NCBI RefSeq assembly: GCF_028595325.1 | Contig: NZ_JAQQXR010000001.1 | Location: 248,001 to 312,000 of the forward strand | Origin: Janthinobacterium fluminis | GTDB lineage: Bacteria > Pseudomonadota > Gammaproteobacteria > Burkholderiales > Burkholderiaceae_D | DNA length: 64,000 nt | Direction of reading: 5' to 3' | In this document: in pieces, positions 37,350 through 45,357 of the stretch | Position numbering within the stretch: position 1 is the first letter of the stretch | Layout: each line of letters begins with the position of its first letter | Notes under the pieces: generated by a model | What the model saw: the letters and a program-made list of their open reading frames with translations, nothing else | What the model was told of the DNA's origin: nothing | Databases searched by the model: none | Made by a program: the position numbers and the translations under genes

Positions 37350-38304
37350 ACAGCCGCCCGAGACATGCCAGGCGCGTTTCGCGCGCCGCTGGGGGCATCT
37401 GACGCGGCCGCACGTGCGCGCGCTGGCCTGGTTGCTCGATGCGCCAGACCTGCTCGATGCCGCCAGCATGCAGTGGGGCGGCCGCATCGCCACGCTGGAC
37501 GCCGTCGGCGCCGCCGACGCCGACTGGCTGGCGGCGCTGCAGCACGACCCGGCGCTGCTCGACGCGGCGCTGGGCACGCGCCACTACTCCCGCCTTGGCC
37601 TGTACGCCGAAAAACTGCTGGCCTTCTACTTCGCCCAGCGCGGCGTGCTGGTCGCCCACGGCCTGCAGGTGCGCGCCGCCAAAAACGACACGGTCGGCGA
37701 GTTCGACTTCCTGCTGCGGCGGGACGGCGCGCTGGCGCATTGGGAATTCGCGACCAAGTTCTACTTGCTGGACGGCGCGCCGGACGCCGGCCGCTTCAAT
37801 CGCCTGATCGGGCCGAACCTGGCCGATAGCCTCGGCCTGAAGATGCGCAAGATCATCGACAAGCAACTGTCGCTGGCCAGCCATCCGGCCGCGCAAAGCC
37901 TGTTGCCGGGCCAGGTGGACAGCGCGCAGGCGCTGGTCAAGGGCTGGTTGTTTTATCCGGGCGGGGCGGTGCAGCCGATGGAGGGCATCGCGGCGGCGCA
38001 TAACCACGGGTTCTGGAGCACGCTGGCTCAGCTCGACGCGCTGGCGGGCGAGCGCTTCGTCGTTCTGCCGAGGCTGCAATGGCTGGCGCCCTTGAAGGTG
38101 GCGGCCGGCGTCGCGGTGCTGAGCCGCGACGCGCTGCGCGAGGCGCTGGCGCTGCAGTTCGCCGCCGCGCCGGCCGCCGTCATGGTGGCGGCCGTGCACG
38201 AGGCAAACGGCTGGGAGGTGGAGTGGCGGCGCGGCTTTATCGTGCCCGATGACTGGGCCGAGCAGGCCGCCGCGCGTCGCGCGGCGGGCAAGTTGCCGCA
38301 GTAG
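37333..38304 (+). CDS. DUF1853 family protein
   Basis: 323 residues. Conserved segments of the family are recognisable: YAEKLLAFYFAQ, EFDFLLRRDGALAHWEFATKFYLL, IGPNLADSLGLKM and VKGWLFYPGGA. The EFDFLL...HWE pattern (D-(x)n-ExK-like) recalls PD-(D/E)XK nucleases, which I give only as inference. It overlaps the glycosylase gene by 17 bases and converges with lplT, one base apart from its stop. Confidence 0.83.
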   Translation: MPHGTKQPPETCQARFARRWGHLTRPHVRALAWLLDAPDLLDAASMQWGGRIATLDAVGAADADWLAALQHDPALLDAALGTRHYSRLGLYAEKLLAFYFAQRGVLVAHGLQVRAAKNDTVGEFDFLLRRDGALAHWEFATKFYLLDGAPDAGRFNRLIGPNLADSLGLKMRKIIDKQLSLASHPAAQSLLPGQVDSAQALVKGWLFYPGGAVQPMEGIAAAHNHGFWSTLAQLDALAGERFVVLPRLQWLAPLKVAAGVAVLSRDALREALALQFAAAPAAVMVAAVHEANGWEVEWRRGFIVPDDWAEQAAARRAAGKLPQ

Positions 38305-38305
38305 C

Positions 38306-39568
38306 TTAGTGCTTGTGCTCGCCGATCAAGGCCAGCGAATCGTGTTCGCGCTGACTGGCGGCGTGCTTGCGCATGATCATGAACATGGTGCCGGCGACGA
38401 ACATGCCGAAGGCGACGATGATGATGTCGAGGTCCAGGTGCAGCCGTATCATCACCGAGTACACGGCCAGCATGGTCAGGATCGACAGGTTTTCATTGAA
38501 GTTCTGCACGGCGATCGAGTGGCCCGCGCTCATCAGCACGTGGCCGCGGTGCTGCAGCAGCGCGTTCATCGGCACGACGAAGAAGCCCGACAGCGCGCCG
38601 ATCAGCACCAGCAGCGGGTAGGCCAGCCACACCGAGGTGACCTGGGTCATCAGCATGACGATGACGCCCATGGCGATGCCCAGCGGGATCACGGTCAGCG
38701 ATTTGCGCAGCGGGATGAAGCGGGCCGACAGCGCGGCGCCCAGCGCGACGCCGACGGCGACGACGCCGACCAGGCTGGTAGCCTTGTCGAAGGGCATGTG
38801 CAGCGATTTTTTCGCCCATTCCAGCACGATCAGTTGCAAGGTGGCGCCGGCGCCCCAGAACAGCGTCGTCACGGCCAGCGTGATCTGGCCCAGCTTGTCT
38901 TTCCACAGGATCGTGTAGCAGTTGGCGAAATCGGTGATCAGCTTGATCGGATTGCGCTCCTGGTGCGCGTAGACGCAGCCGGTGTCGGGGATTCTCAGGT
39001 TGAACAGCGCCGCCAGCACATAGGTGCCGGCGACGATGCACAGCGCCGCTTCGGTCGGCGTGTTGATGCCGGTGTCGAGGCCGGGCATGTCGAAGCCGAG
39101 CAGGAAGGACGAGGCGCGGTTGCTGACCAGGGCGCCGCCCATGACGGTGCCGAGGATGATCGAGGTGACGGTCAAGCCTTCGATCCAGCCGTTGGCGGCG
39201 ACCAGTTTTTCGGCCGGCAGCAGCTCCGTCAGGATGCCGTACTTGGCGGGCGAGTAGATCGCCGCGCCGAAGCCGACCACGGCGTAGGCCAGCAGCGGAT
39301 GGACGTCGACGAAGATCAGGGCGCAGCCGAAGATCTTGATCAGGTTGGCGATGAACATCACGCGCCCCTTCGGCAGCGCGTCGGCGAAGGCGCCGACGAA
39401 GGCGGCCAGCAGCACATAGAACAGCACGAAGGAGAGTTTCAGCAGCGGCGTGATCCACGCCGGCGACTTCATGGAGACGAGCAGGTCAATGGCGACGAAC
39501 AGCAGCGCATTATCAGCCAGCGAGGAAAAGAACTGCGCCGACATGATGGTGTAGAAACCACGATTCAT
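38306..39568 (-). CDS. lplT: Lysophospholipid transporter LplT (MFS)
   Basis: 420 residues from the ATG at 39568; a longer in-frame GTG start is less likely. Twelve hydrophobic segments; the N-terminal signature MSAQFFSSLADNALLFVAID and the loop GAAIYSPAKYGILTELLPAEKLVAANGWIEG (short motifs given) are typical of LplT. It flips lysophospholipids into the cytoplasm for re-acylation by Aas. The prophage begins within about 110 bases upstream, so its native promoter may have been displaced or lies in 39569-39680. Confidence 0.9.
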   Translation of the reverse strand: MNRGFYTIMSAQFFSSLADNALLFVAIDLLVSMKSPAWITPLLKLSFVLFYVLLAAFVGAFADALPKGRVMFIANLIKIFGCALIFVDVHPLLAYAVVGFGAAIYSPAKYGILTELLPAEKLVAANGWIEGLTVTSIILGTVMGGALVSNRASSFLLGFDMPGLDTGINTPTEAALCIVAGTYVLAALFNLRIPDTGCVYAHQERNPIKLITDFANCYTILWKDKLGQITLAVTTLFWGAGATLQLIVLEWAKKSLHMPFDKATSLVGVVAVGVALGAALSARFIPLRKSLTVIPLGIAMGVIVMLMTQVTSVWLAYPLLVLIGALSGFFVVPMNALLQHRGHVLMSAGHSIAVQNFNENLSILTMLAVYSVMIRLHLDLDIIIVAFGMFVAGTMFMIMRKHAASQREHDSLALIGEHKH

Positions 39569-39627
39569 TCTTGGATGCCTGAAATCATATATGGCTTGCT
39601 TTATACCATAAATACTCCGGTGCACCT

Positions 39628-39648
39628 ACCCCTGCGGGCTTCAGGGGT
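39628..39648. terminator. Hairpin between integrase and lplT, at the prophage left edge
   Basis: A perfect 7-base stem ACCCCTG/CAGGGGT (39628-39634 with 39642-39648) with a 7-base loop. No U run on the leftward strand; TGTTT follows on the rightward strand. It could be a weak terminator or part of an attachment site. Confidence 0.4.
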
Positions 39649-39680
39649 GTTTACTAGAATTCGTTGAAAATATTCCGAAA

Positions 39681-40793
39681 TCACTTTACGCCAACAACCT
39701 GCCATCCGCTACCCCGCAGGTCATCGTACTTCGATGTTGTCTTGGCATTCTTGTGTCCCAGAATTGCCTGCGCGAATTCGGCGCCGTATTGCTCGCGGTA
39801 AAGGCGCTCCGACAAGGACCGGATCTCGTGGAAGGTCGGCGGCGTGCGCCCGTCAGCGGCCTTGATGCCAACTTTGTCTCGGGCGACCTGGAACGCCTGG
39901 GTCAGGCCGTTGGCGTTCACGCGGTCGCCCGGCTTGGCCGGCCCGGTTTTGGCGACGTGGTGGATCATGTAGCGGCTTACGATGAGGTCGCGGCAATTCG
40001 CCACGGCGTCGCCGATGGATAGGTTGACTGCATCAAGCTTGATATTCACGTCCTGTTGCAGGCGCACATCTCCCTTCATTTTTCCCTGCACAATGTAGAG
40101 GTAGCCATCTTTGCAGTCGGCAAACTTCATCTGTGCAATGTCGTCGCGGCGCTGCGCAGTCAAAAGCGCCAGATTCATGGCTCGCTGCAGCCATGCCGGC
40201 GCCGCCGCGCGTATCGCGTTGAACTGCTCCAGGGTCAGCCGCTCGCGCTTCACAGTGCGGTCGGGTGTGTAGGTGGCGGCGGCCGGGTTGCGCCCAACCT
40301 CGACCAGACCCTGGGTTTCGGCCATCCTGAAAACGTCGCTGAGGCGTGACCGTAAATGCAGTGATGTCGCCGCGCCGCGCTCCTCGCGCGCGGTGTCCAG
40401 CCACGCCGCCACGTGCGCGGTCGTGACCTCCGTGAGTTTGCGCCAGGCAAAATCGGACTCGGCGATGCGGCCCAGGTAGCCGCTGGTGTTGCGCAGGGTG
40501 GCGAGTGCTGGTGTCGATTTCTTCAGCCAAAGCTCCTTGTACAGTGGCAGCCATTCCGCCAGCGTGTAATCCTGTTTGCCCGACACCCAGTCGACCAGGG
40601 AGGAGGGCGCGCGCGTCGCCACGACAGCATTTGCGGCGCGCGCCTCGCGAAACGCCGCGGCCTTGTCCCGGCCCATGCCCTTAGTTCGTTTCTCGCCCCT
40701 ATCCGGGTCGACGTAATAAAAATAGCCGGCCGAGTTCTGATACAGGTTCGGCGGGAATCCCTTGTTTTTTGCCAAGCGTGAGCGTCCCATCAA
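39681..40793 (-). CDS. int: Prophage tyrosine-recombinase integrase
   Basis: 370 residues. An N-terminal arm-binding region (SAGYFYYVDPDRGEKRTKG) and a SAM-like core-binding domain precede the catalytic domain, which shows the Arg in LLTAQRRDDIAQM, HEIRS (His-x-x-Arg) and ILGHKNAKTTSKYDD with the second His and the nucleophilic Tyr. Size and order match lambda-type P4/phage integrases. Its ATG overlaps the stop of the excisionase-like gene. It is the last gene of the leftward operon and faces lplT. Confidence 0.93.
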   Translation of the reverse strand: MMGRSRLAKNKGFPPNLYQNSAGYFYYVDPDRGEKRTKGMGRDKAAAFREARAANAVVATRAPSSLVDWVSGKQDYTLAEWLPLYKELWLKKSTPALATLRNTSGYLGRIAESDFAWRKLTEVTTAHVAAWLDTAREERGAATSLHLRSRLSDVFRMAETQGLVEVGRNPAAATYTPDRTVKRERLTLEQFNAIRAAAPAWLQRAMNLALLTAQRRDDIAQMKFADCKDGYLYIVQGKMKGDVRLQQDVNIKLDAVNLSIGDAVANCRDLIVSRYMIHHVAKTGPAKPGDRVNANGLTQAFQVARDKVGIKAADGRTPPTFHEIRSLSERLYREQYGAEFAQAILGHKNAKTTSKYDDLRGSGWQVVGVK

Positions 40794-40975
40794 TCAGCCT
40801 GATACTCAGCTGTTGGTCGGACTTGCCAGGCACGGCCCATTTTTTTTGGTTGGGGCTGGATGCGCCCCTCATGTACCCATTTCAGCAATGTATTGTTGTG
40901 CGGAACCTTGCTGAACATTCTGGCCGCCCACTCGGACAGCGTGATGTAGCGCGGCTCAATGGCTTTTGTGGTCAT
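40790..40975 (-). CDS. xis: Excisionase-like small DNA-binding protein
   Basis: 61 residues. Winged-helix/MerR-like pattern typical of phage excisionases: RYITLSEWAARMFSKVPHNN, TLLKWVHEGRIQPQPKKMG, RAWQV. It is coupled to int by a four-base ATGA overlap, the usual xis-int order. It should bias the integrase towards excision when the leftward operon is expressed. Confidence 0.82.
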   Translation of the reverse strand: MTTKAIEPRYITLSEWAARMFSKVPHNNTLLKWVHEGRIQPQPKKMGRAWQVRPTAEYQAD

Positions 40976-40993
40976 TTTTTTTGCCTGTTTGGT

Positions 40994-42157
40994 TTATATT
41001 GATTTTCGGTAAGTCTTCGTGAATGCCTGGTTGACGCAGTGGCCGCGCCGCAGGACGGCCCGCGCCAGCGCGACGCGATCGGCGTGACTGCTGGCCGACT
41101 GGCGCAGCAGGCCGAAATAGCTATTTGCTGAGGTGAAGACGTCGGTGGCGTGGATCCTGGCGATACGGTTGGTCGCCTCGTGCACGGTGCGCCGCCGTGT
41201 CCTGGTGCACCAGGGCTTGATGACGTGCCCGACAAAGTCGACGCCGCGCTCGACCTGCTGCAGGATGGTCTTGGTCGGGTTCAGGTGCGCATGCAGGACG
41301 CGCGGCAGGAACTCGTTGACGTTGGCCAGCGCGGCGTTCAGCCACTGCGGCGACTCGTGGAGCAGGATGAAGTCATCGACGTAGCGGATGTAGTGCCGGG
41401 CCCGGATCTGATGCTTCGCGTGCTGGTCCAGCACGTCCAGGTAGATGTTCGCGAAGAATTGCGACGACAGGTTCCCGATTGGCAGGCCCAGGTGGTCTGG
41501 CTGGTTCAGCAGGCGTTTGTGCGGTGGCACACGCGCGATCAACTCCGGCGTGCCACGCAGCTGGAAATTGCTGCGCGGGTCGTGGAGCAGGATCGTCTCG
41601 GCCAAGCCCATCCACGACGGCTCCGGGACGCGTGCCTGGATCTGCGCGTGCAGCACGGCCTTGTCGATGGCGACGAAGAAGTTCGCCAGATCGCATTTCA
41701 AATACCAGGCGGGCCGGATCCAGTTCTGGGTGATGCTGCGAATCTTCGCCTCCAGGCGCTGGGCGGCGTAGAGCGTGCCGCGCCCTGGAATGCAGGCACA
41801 GGTGTCGGCAATGAAGGTGGCGTAAAACCGGGGCGCAATTTTGTTGTACAGCAAGTGGTGCACGACGCGGTCGCGGAAGTCAGCGGCCCAGACTTCCCGC
41901 GGCTTCGGGCGGGTGACGATGAAGCAGGTCGAGACGCCTGGCGTGTAACTGTCGTCGACCAGCTCGTCGCGCAGTTGAATGAGGTTGCGCTCCAGGTTCT
42001 GTTCGAACGCAAGAGCGCTGGGGGTGTTGCGCTTGCGCTTACGGCAGTCGAAATATGCGACCGCCAGCGCTTCAAGCGTGAAGTCTGCATCGCGTTGATC
42101 TGCGGACGGCGCGCGCGCGGCCCTCGTAAGACTTGTGGTTGTTGTTCTGGTTGCCAT
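40994..42157 (-). CDS. Reverse transcriptase of a diversity-generating retroelement
   Basis: 387 residues. RT palm motifs: FIVTRPKPREVWAADFRDRVVHH near 80-101, LKCDLANFFVAID at 153-165 (first catalytic Asp), GLPIGNLSSQFFANIYLDVLD at 224-243 in short form the DGR-type motif 4, and YVDD at 259-262. GLPIGNL-S-S-Q is diagnostic of the DGR clade. The only ATG that keeps the N-terminal RT region is at 42157, which lies inside the template repeat, so residues 1-20 (MATRTTTTSLTRAARAPSAD) are encoded by TR sequence. No clear ribosome site is seen. It copies TR RNA with adenine-directed errors and, with Avd, replaces VR sequence. Confidence 0.95.
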   Translation of the reverse strand: MATRTTTTSLTRAARAPSADQRDADFTLEALAVAYFDCRKRKRNTPSALAFEQNLERNLIQLRDELVDDSYTPGVSTCFIVTRPKPREVWAADFRDRVVHHLLYNKIAPRFYATFIADTCACIPGRGTLYAAQRLEAKIRSITQNWIRPAWYLKCDLANFFVAIDKAVLHAQIQARVPEPSWMGLAETILLHDPRSNFQLRGTPELIARVPPHKRLLNQPDHLGLPIGNLSSQFFANIYLDVLDQHAKHQIRARHYIRYVDDFILLHESPQWLNAALANVNEFLPRVLHAHLNPTKTILQQVERGVDFVGHVIKPWCTRTRRRTVHEATNRIARIHATDVFTSANSYFGLLRQSASSHADRVALARAVLRRGHCVNQAFTKTYRKSI

Positions 42158-42206
42158 TGTCGAAATTCTGGTTCCACGCGTTGGAGGGATTCGCTGCGTA
42201 CTGCGT
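42098..42206 (-). repeat. DGR template repeat (TR)
   Basis: 109 bases that match the 3' ends of three genes. Read on the minus strand in the target frame it would encode a run of Asn codons (TQYAANPSNAWNQNFDNGNQ, then NNNHK...). The first 38 plus-strand bases (42098-42135) are the invariant IMH-like part, GC-rich. All 39 counted differences to the VRs bar two fall on template-strand adenines. It overlaps the RT reading frame by 60 bases. Confidence 0.96.
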
Positions 42207-42386
42207 CTATTCGTGCTATCTACGTCGCCGCACCGAAGGCATGGGCCGATCAGCGGGGTAACTGCGCCAGGCCTGCCCGGATGCTGCCGGATGCTGCCGG
42301 GTGGTGCCTGTGGTGCGCTTGGCGGTGACCTTGTTGGTCAGCGGCACGACCAGATTAAATTCGCACGGGCTTGACTGCCTTGACGG
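42207..42386 (-). other. Avd-TR spacer
   Basis: 180 bases between the avd stop and TR, no gene. Contains a short tandem duplication (GGATGCTGCC twice, about 42277-42299). It would be part of the DGR transcript and may fold with TR; no hairpin convincing enough to call. Confidence 0.5.
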
Positions 42387-42743
42387 TCAAGCGACAGGCG
42401 ACGATGCGGAATGCTTGCGCCAGCCATTGGCCTGCCTACCGATCTTGTCGGTGATGGCGATCGCTTTCGCATACTGGCCTGTCGAAATGAGACGTTTGTC
42501 CCTCGACAGCCTGAAAAGCAGTTCGGCCACTTGAACCCGCTCCAGCAGCTTGTCGAGGTGCGGCGTCTTGTCTCGCGCGCTGTTGGCGCGAAAGACCAGC
42601 ACCGTCAGCTCAACGCACTCTTCGCGCATCGTTCCGCCGATCGCCACGCGGTAATCGCGGGGCATGTTTTTGATAAGGTCGGTGGTCACGCTCAACAGCT
42701 CGTAGGCGAGTTTGTAAATCGGAAGATCGGTATGGATGGCCAT
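42387..42743 (-). CDS. avd: DGR accessory variability determinant (Avd), four-helix bundle
   Basis: 118 residues. Predicted all-helical: LPIYKLAYELLSVTTDLIKN, MPRDYRVAIGGTMREECVEL, then long helices through LDKLLERVQVAELLFRLSRD and QYAKAIAITDKIGRQANGW. The YRVAIGGTMREE-like and K(L/I)GRQANGW segments fit the S23/Avd family, which binds the DGR reverse transcriptase and is needed for mutagenic homing. Placed between a VR gene and TR, the canonical position. Confidence 0.92.
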   Translation of the reverse strand: MAIHTDLPIYKLAYELLSVTTDLIKNMPRDYRVAIGGTMREECVELTVLVFRANSARDKTPHLDKLLERVQVAELLFRLSRDKRLISTGQYAKAIAITDKIGRQANGWRKHSASSPVA

Positions 42744-42760
42744 GGTCTGGAATAGTTAAA

Positions 42761-43258
42761 TTACTGAATAATTAATCTGCGGACGGCGCGCGCGCGGCCC
42801 TCGTAAGACTTGAGGCCGTTGCCCTGGAGGCCAAGGTCGAAATACTGGAGCCACGCGTAGGAGGGATCCGCTGCGAACTGCTCACCTGCCCAGTGCCAGG
42901 CTGGTTCGAACTCCTCCTTCAGGTTCGCAAAAAGCAAGGACTGCTCACGCCGGGTAGGCAGCGTGCCGCCGGCCGATTCAGCCCACTCGACAGCCTTGTC
43001 CCAGCCGGCATCCACTAGCTCGCCTGGCAACAGGAACAGGTGGTAGTCCGGTGCGCCGGCGTCGCCGCGCATGATGCCGGCGTAGAGACCGACCTCGTCC
43101 AACCACTCGGCGCCGATTCGGTGCAAAGGCGCGGCCGAAGCCGGCCGGCTGGCGTCGGCCAGCATGTTCTGTAGCCAGGCCAGTACGAGTGTTTCTTTTG
43201 GCACACTGAGCTCAGCGTCGCCGAGTTGCAGGGTAACGTTTTCGGTTACTGCGGTCAT
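42761..43258 (-). CDS. DGR target protein 1, DUF1566/C-type-lectin-like variable C-terminus
   Basis: 165 residues. The N-terminal half is unrelated to the other two targets (LQLGDAELSVPKETLVLAWL, then RIGAEWLDEVGLYAGIMRGD). The C-terminal part has the DUF1566 pattern: AGGTLPTRREQSLLFANL, AWHWAGEQFAADPSYAW and the closing KSYEGRARAVRR. VR1 covers the last third. Fifteen bases differ from TR, all at template adenines. The N-terminal fusion suggests a different anchor or partner. Adjacent to avd, so probably the founding target. Confidence 0.9.
   Translation of the reverse strand: MTAVTENVTLQLGDAELSVPKETLVLAWLQNMLADASRPASAAPLHRIGAEWLDEVGLYAGIMRGDAGAPDYHLFLLPGELVDAGWDKAVEWAESAGGTLPTRREQSLLFANLKEEFEPAWHWAGEQFAADPSYAWLQYFDLGLQGNGLKSYEGRARAVRRLIIQ
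42775..42881 (-). repeat. Variable repeat VR1
   Basis: Aligned with TR 42098-42204. By hand: 15 substitutions, all at TR-coding-strand adenines (AAY codons to Asp, Tyr, Leu, Gly and so on), none elsewhere; the 38-base IMH-like end is identical. Confidence 0.94.
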
Positions 43259-43291
43259 GTCATTCTCCGGATGATGTAGCGGTAGGTCGGC

Positions 43292-43306
43292 CCCGGCTGG
43301 GCCGGG
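43292..43306. other. Hairpin downstream of VR2
   Basis: Perfect 6-base stem CCCGGC/GCCGGG with a 3-base TGG loop, 30 bases beyond the VR2 IMH end, in the gap after the target gene stop. In Bordetella phage DGRs a hairpin just downstream of VR aids target recognition, so a similar role is suggested. In the plus direction it is followed by CTTTT and could also act as a terminator. Confidence 0.55.
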
Positions 43307-43325
43307 CTTTTGAATTGATGAATTA

Positions 43326-43934
43326 CTAAATTTTTAATCTGCGGACGGCGCGCGCGCGGCCCTCGTAAGACTTGAGGGTGTAGCCCTGGCTGCCATCGTC
43401 GAAAAACTGGATCCAGGCGTAGGAGGGAACCGCTGCGTACTGCGTGCTGGACCAGTGCCAGAACGGCTCCAACGCTTCGTTGCCGCCCTCTTGGAATGCG
43501 TCGACGGTGGTCTGCGCCGGCAGCGCCTCGGTGTAGGGGAAACCGACTGGTGAGCTGCTTGGGTTGTCGCCAGAGCGGAACGATTCGCTGTTCTCGTCAT
43601 CGCTCGGTTTCAGATTGCGATAGATCAGCTCAAGCTCGTCGCGGCTTGGGATGTACCAGTCGGCTAGGCCGCCGATGTCGAGCTGCAGGACCTTGGCGGC
43701 CAGCACGCTGCCGGCGCCGGCCATGGCCTCGGTGTTTGCCATGCCGTCGGCATAATGCTCCGCGCCCGGCACGTTGTCGTCGTTGGGCGACCAGCGACCC
43801 TTGAACTCGCCGAACGTTTTTGGCGAGACGATCAACGCGAAGGCGACGCCGTCGACGTTGATGCGGCCGGCGTAGAAGCCGCCGCCGAATGCGGCGCCGA
43901 TGGCGGCCGGGATGGTGCTGGTGTTCAGGTTCAT
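43326..43934 (-). CDS. DGR target protein 2, DUF1566-type
   Basis: 202 residues. N-terminal AAFGGGFYAGRINVDGVAFA, middle AEHYADGMANTEAM and DWYIPSRDELELIYRNLKPS, then WHWSSTQYAA and the variable stretch ending KSYEGRARAVRRLKI. The whole protein is close to target 3 (45930-46577) and only its C-terminus resembles target 1. DUF1566 modules adopt a C-type-lectin-like fold, as in Mtd of Bordetella phage and other DGR proteins. No signal peptide. Its function as receptor-binding, adhesive or intracellular protein is not known. Confidence 0.92.
   Translation of the reverse strand: MNLNTSTIPAAIGAAFGGGFYAGRINVDGVAFALIVSPKTFGEFKGRWSPNDDNVPGAEHYADGMANTEAMAGAGSVLAAKVLQLDIGGLADWYIPSRDELELIYRNLKPSDDENSESFRSGDNPSSSPVGFPYTEALPAQTTVDAFQEGGNEALEPFWHWSSTQYAAVPSYAWIQFFDDGSQGYTLKSYEGRARAVRRLKI
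43337..43445 (-). repeat. Variable repeat VR2
   Basis: 109 bases aligned to TR. Thirteen substitutions at adenines and one at a non-adenine (a synonymous Ala codon change, GCG to GCC). IMH-like 38 bases identical. Its downstream flank (about 43313-43336) is nearly identical to that of VR3. Confidence 0.94.
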
Positions 43935-43968
43935 GATGTTCTTTCGAAAAATGACAGGGTTGGGCGCT

Positions 43969-44799
43969 TTACGGCTTGCCGATCAGCACGGTGAAGCCAC
44001 TTTCGCGGGCAACGGCCACGTAGTCGGCAAAGGCGTCCTCGACGGCGTTCTCGGCGCGGTCCAGCTCATACCAGAACTTGACTTTTCCGCCAGCTAGCCG
44101 GTACTTCAGGCGCGCCTTGATCTTGTAGCCCTGGCCCTGCTTGAACAGGCGCAGGCCGAGCGCGAACTCGCGCGGAATCTCGATGCTGCTGTCGCCGCCG
44201 GCGCTGGCCGACACCGCCTCCGAATAGGCGAGCTGAACCTGACCGTTGTCGAGCCGGCGGTGGCCGCTGAAATTCACTTCCGTTTTGGCCTGCAGCGTCA
44301 GCGCCACAGCCATCAGCACTTCGCCGGACGGTTCCGCGATGTCGGCGATATTGTCCTCAAGGAAAATGGCAAAGGCTTCCTGCTCCATCTGCTTGCCGTT
44401 GCCGCCCATCCAGTTTGCGAACTCGCGGCTCAGTTCAAGCTTGAACACAGCGCGAAAGTCGCGCCAGCCCGGTTCAGGCGAGCTTGCCTCGTTCTCGTTG
44501 AGCACCGCCGTCAGCGTGCGCGCATCCGGATCCGCGTAGATGTAGCAGCGGGTGGCCACGCCCTGGTCCTTGACGTATTCGACGAACGACTCGACCGACG
44601 ACAGCGTGACCGTGCCGGCCTTGCGCACCGGCGCCTCGGCGGCGGCCTGCACGGCCTTGGTGATGTCGATGTGGGTAAAGCCATCCGGCACCACCAGGTG
44701 GTAGGAACCGTTTTCCTCCTGGATGGCGCTGGCCGCCAGGGTCAGGGCGCCGACGCTTTCAACGATCGACGAATCGACGTGGATGTGCTCTTGCTTCAT
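43969..44799 (-). CDS. YfdQ/DUF2303-like phage protein
   Basis: 276 residues. The opening ALTLAASAIQEENGSYHLVV followed by VPDGFTHIDITKAV, SFVEYVKDQGVATRCYIYAD and FANWMGGN(G)KQMEQEAFAIFLEDN fits the YfdQ/DUF2303 family of early leftward phage genes. Function unknown. Its start overlaps the stop of the next gene upstream (44796-45146), and DGR target 2 follows 34 bases after its stop, all in one operon. Confidence 0.8.
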   Translation of the reverse strand: MKQEHIHVDSSIVESVGALTLAASAIQEENGSYHLVVPDGFTHIDITKAVQAAAEAPVRKAGTVTLSSVESFVEYVKDQGVATRCYIYADPDARTLTAVLNENEASSPEPGWRDFRAVFKLELSREFANWMGGNGKQMEQEAFAIFLEDNIADIAEPSGEVLMAVALTLQAKTEVNFSGHRRLDNGQVQLAYSEAVSASAGGDSSIEIPREFALGLRLFKQGQGYKIKARLKYRLAGGKVKFWYELDRAENAVEDAFADYVAVARESGFTVLIGKP

Positions 44800-45146
44800 T
44801 TCGATGCTTCCTTAAAGGTGAGTGGCGCAGCCGGGGCGGCTTCGCGCAGGTCGAGGGTGCTTTGCTTCGGGTGGTTGCGGGACAGATCGTTTTCGTCGGT
44901 GAGCCAGTAGAAATCTTCGCTGCGCTCAGGCTTCGGCAGCTTAGCTGTGACCGAGTCCATGATCACGACCTTGTCGACGTCGGCGCCGCGGCCGGCTGGC
45001 TTGACCTTGATCTCCAGCATGATCGAGCCGCCCTTACCGGTGTTTTTCACGGCCGCCAGCAGGGACTCAAGGCTGGCGGTCAGTTCGGTGTGCGTGCGGC
45101 CGTCGCGCAGCTCCTGCAGGAAAACGGCAAATGCTCTTTGTGCCAT
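44796..45146 (-). CDS. Phage protein of unknown function paired with YfdQ-like gene
   Basis: 116 residues. It has an N-terminal helix (RAFAVFLQELRDGRTHTELT) and a middle beta-rich stretch ending DFYWLTDENDLS, with no motif I recognise. It is coupled by a four-base overlap to the YfdQ-like gene, as small phage genes often are in this position. Confidence 0.68.
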   Translation of the reverse strand: MAQRAFAVFLQELRDGRTHTELTASLESLLAAVKNTGKGGSIMLEIKVKPAGRGADVDKVVIMDSVTAKLPKPERSEDFYWLTDENDLSRNHPKQSTLDLREAAPAAPLTFKEASK

Positions 45147-45167
45147 GATGGCAACTCCTTGGTGTAG

Positions 45168-45356
45168 TTAATCGTAGTCGTTCGATTGCAGCTTTTTCAC
45201 ATCGATGCGCATCCGGCGCCGCACATGCCGGCGGGCGAGCAGCTTCAGAATCAGTGCCAGGCCCGGGTGCCGCAGCATCTCGTCCAGCGGCTGCTTTGAC
45301 TGCAGCGCCCGGTGCGCTATCTCCAGCGCGGCACGGTCGGGCTCGGGGCGCTCCAC
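45168..45356 (-). CDS. Small basic phage protein
   Basis: 62 residues from a GTG start. Basic, helix-prone (LILKLLARRHVRRRMRIDVK). The GTG lies one base after the stop of the upstream 34-residue frame, so they are read in series. No recognised family. Confidence 0.5.
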   Translation of the reverse strand: MERPEPDRAALEIAHRALQSKQPLDEMLRHPGLALILKLLARRHVRRRMRIDVKKLQSNDYD

Positions 45357-45357
45357 G

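Noticed and set aside
39569..39681. tRNA or tmRNA gene as an attachment site
   Set aside because: I looked for a cloverleaf and a T-loop; only a short hairpin is present.
41698..42177. 159-residue frame starting inside TR on the RT strand
   Set aside because: It is the shifted frame of the RT gene; no RT or other motif.
42277..42299. Tandem GGATGCTGCC repeat in the Avd-TR spacer as a functional element
   Set aside because: Only two copies, no structure, no link to TR or VR.
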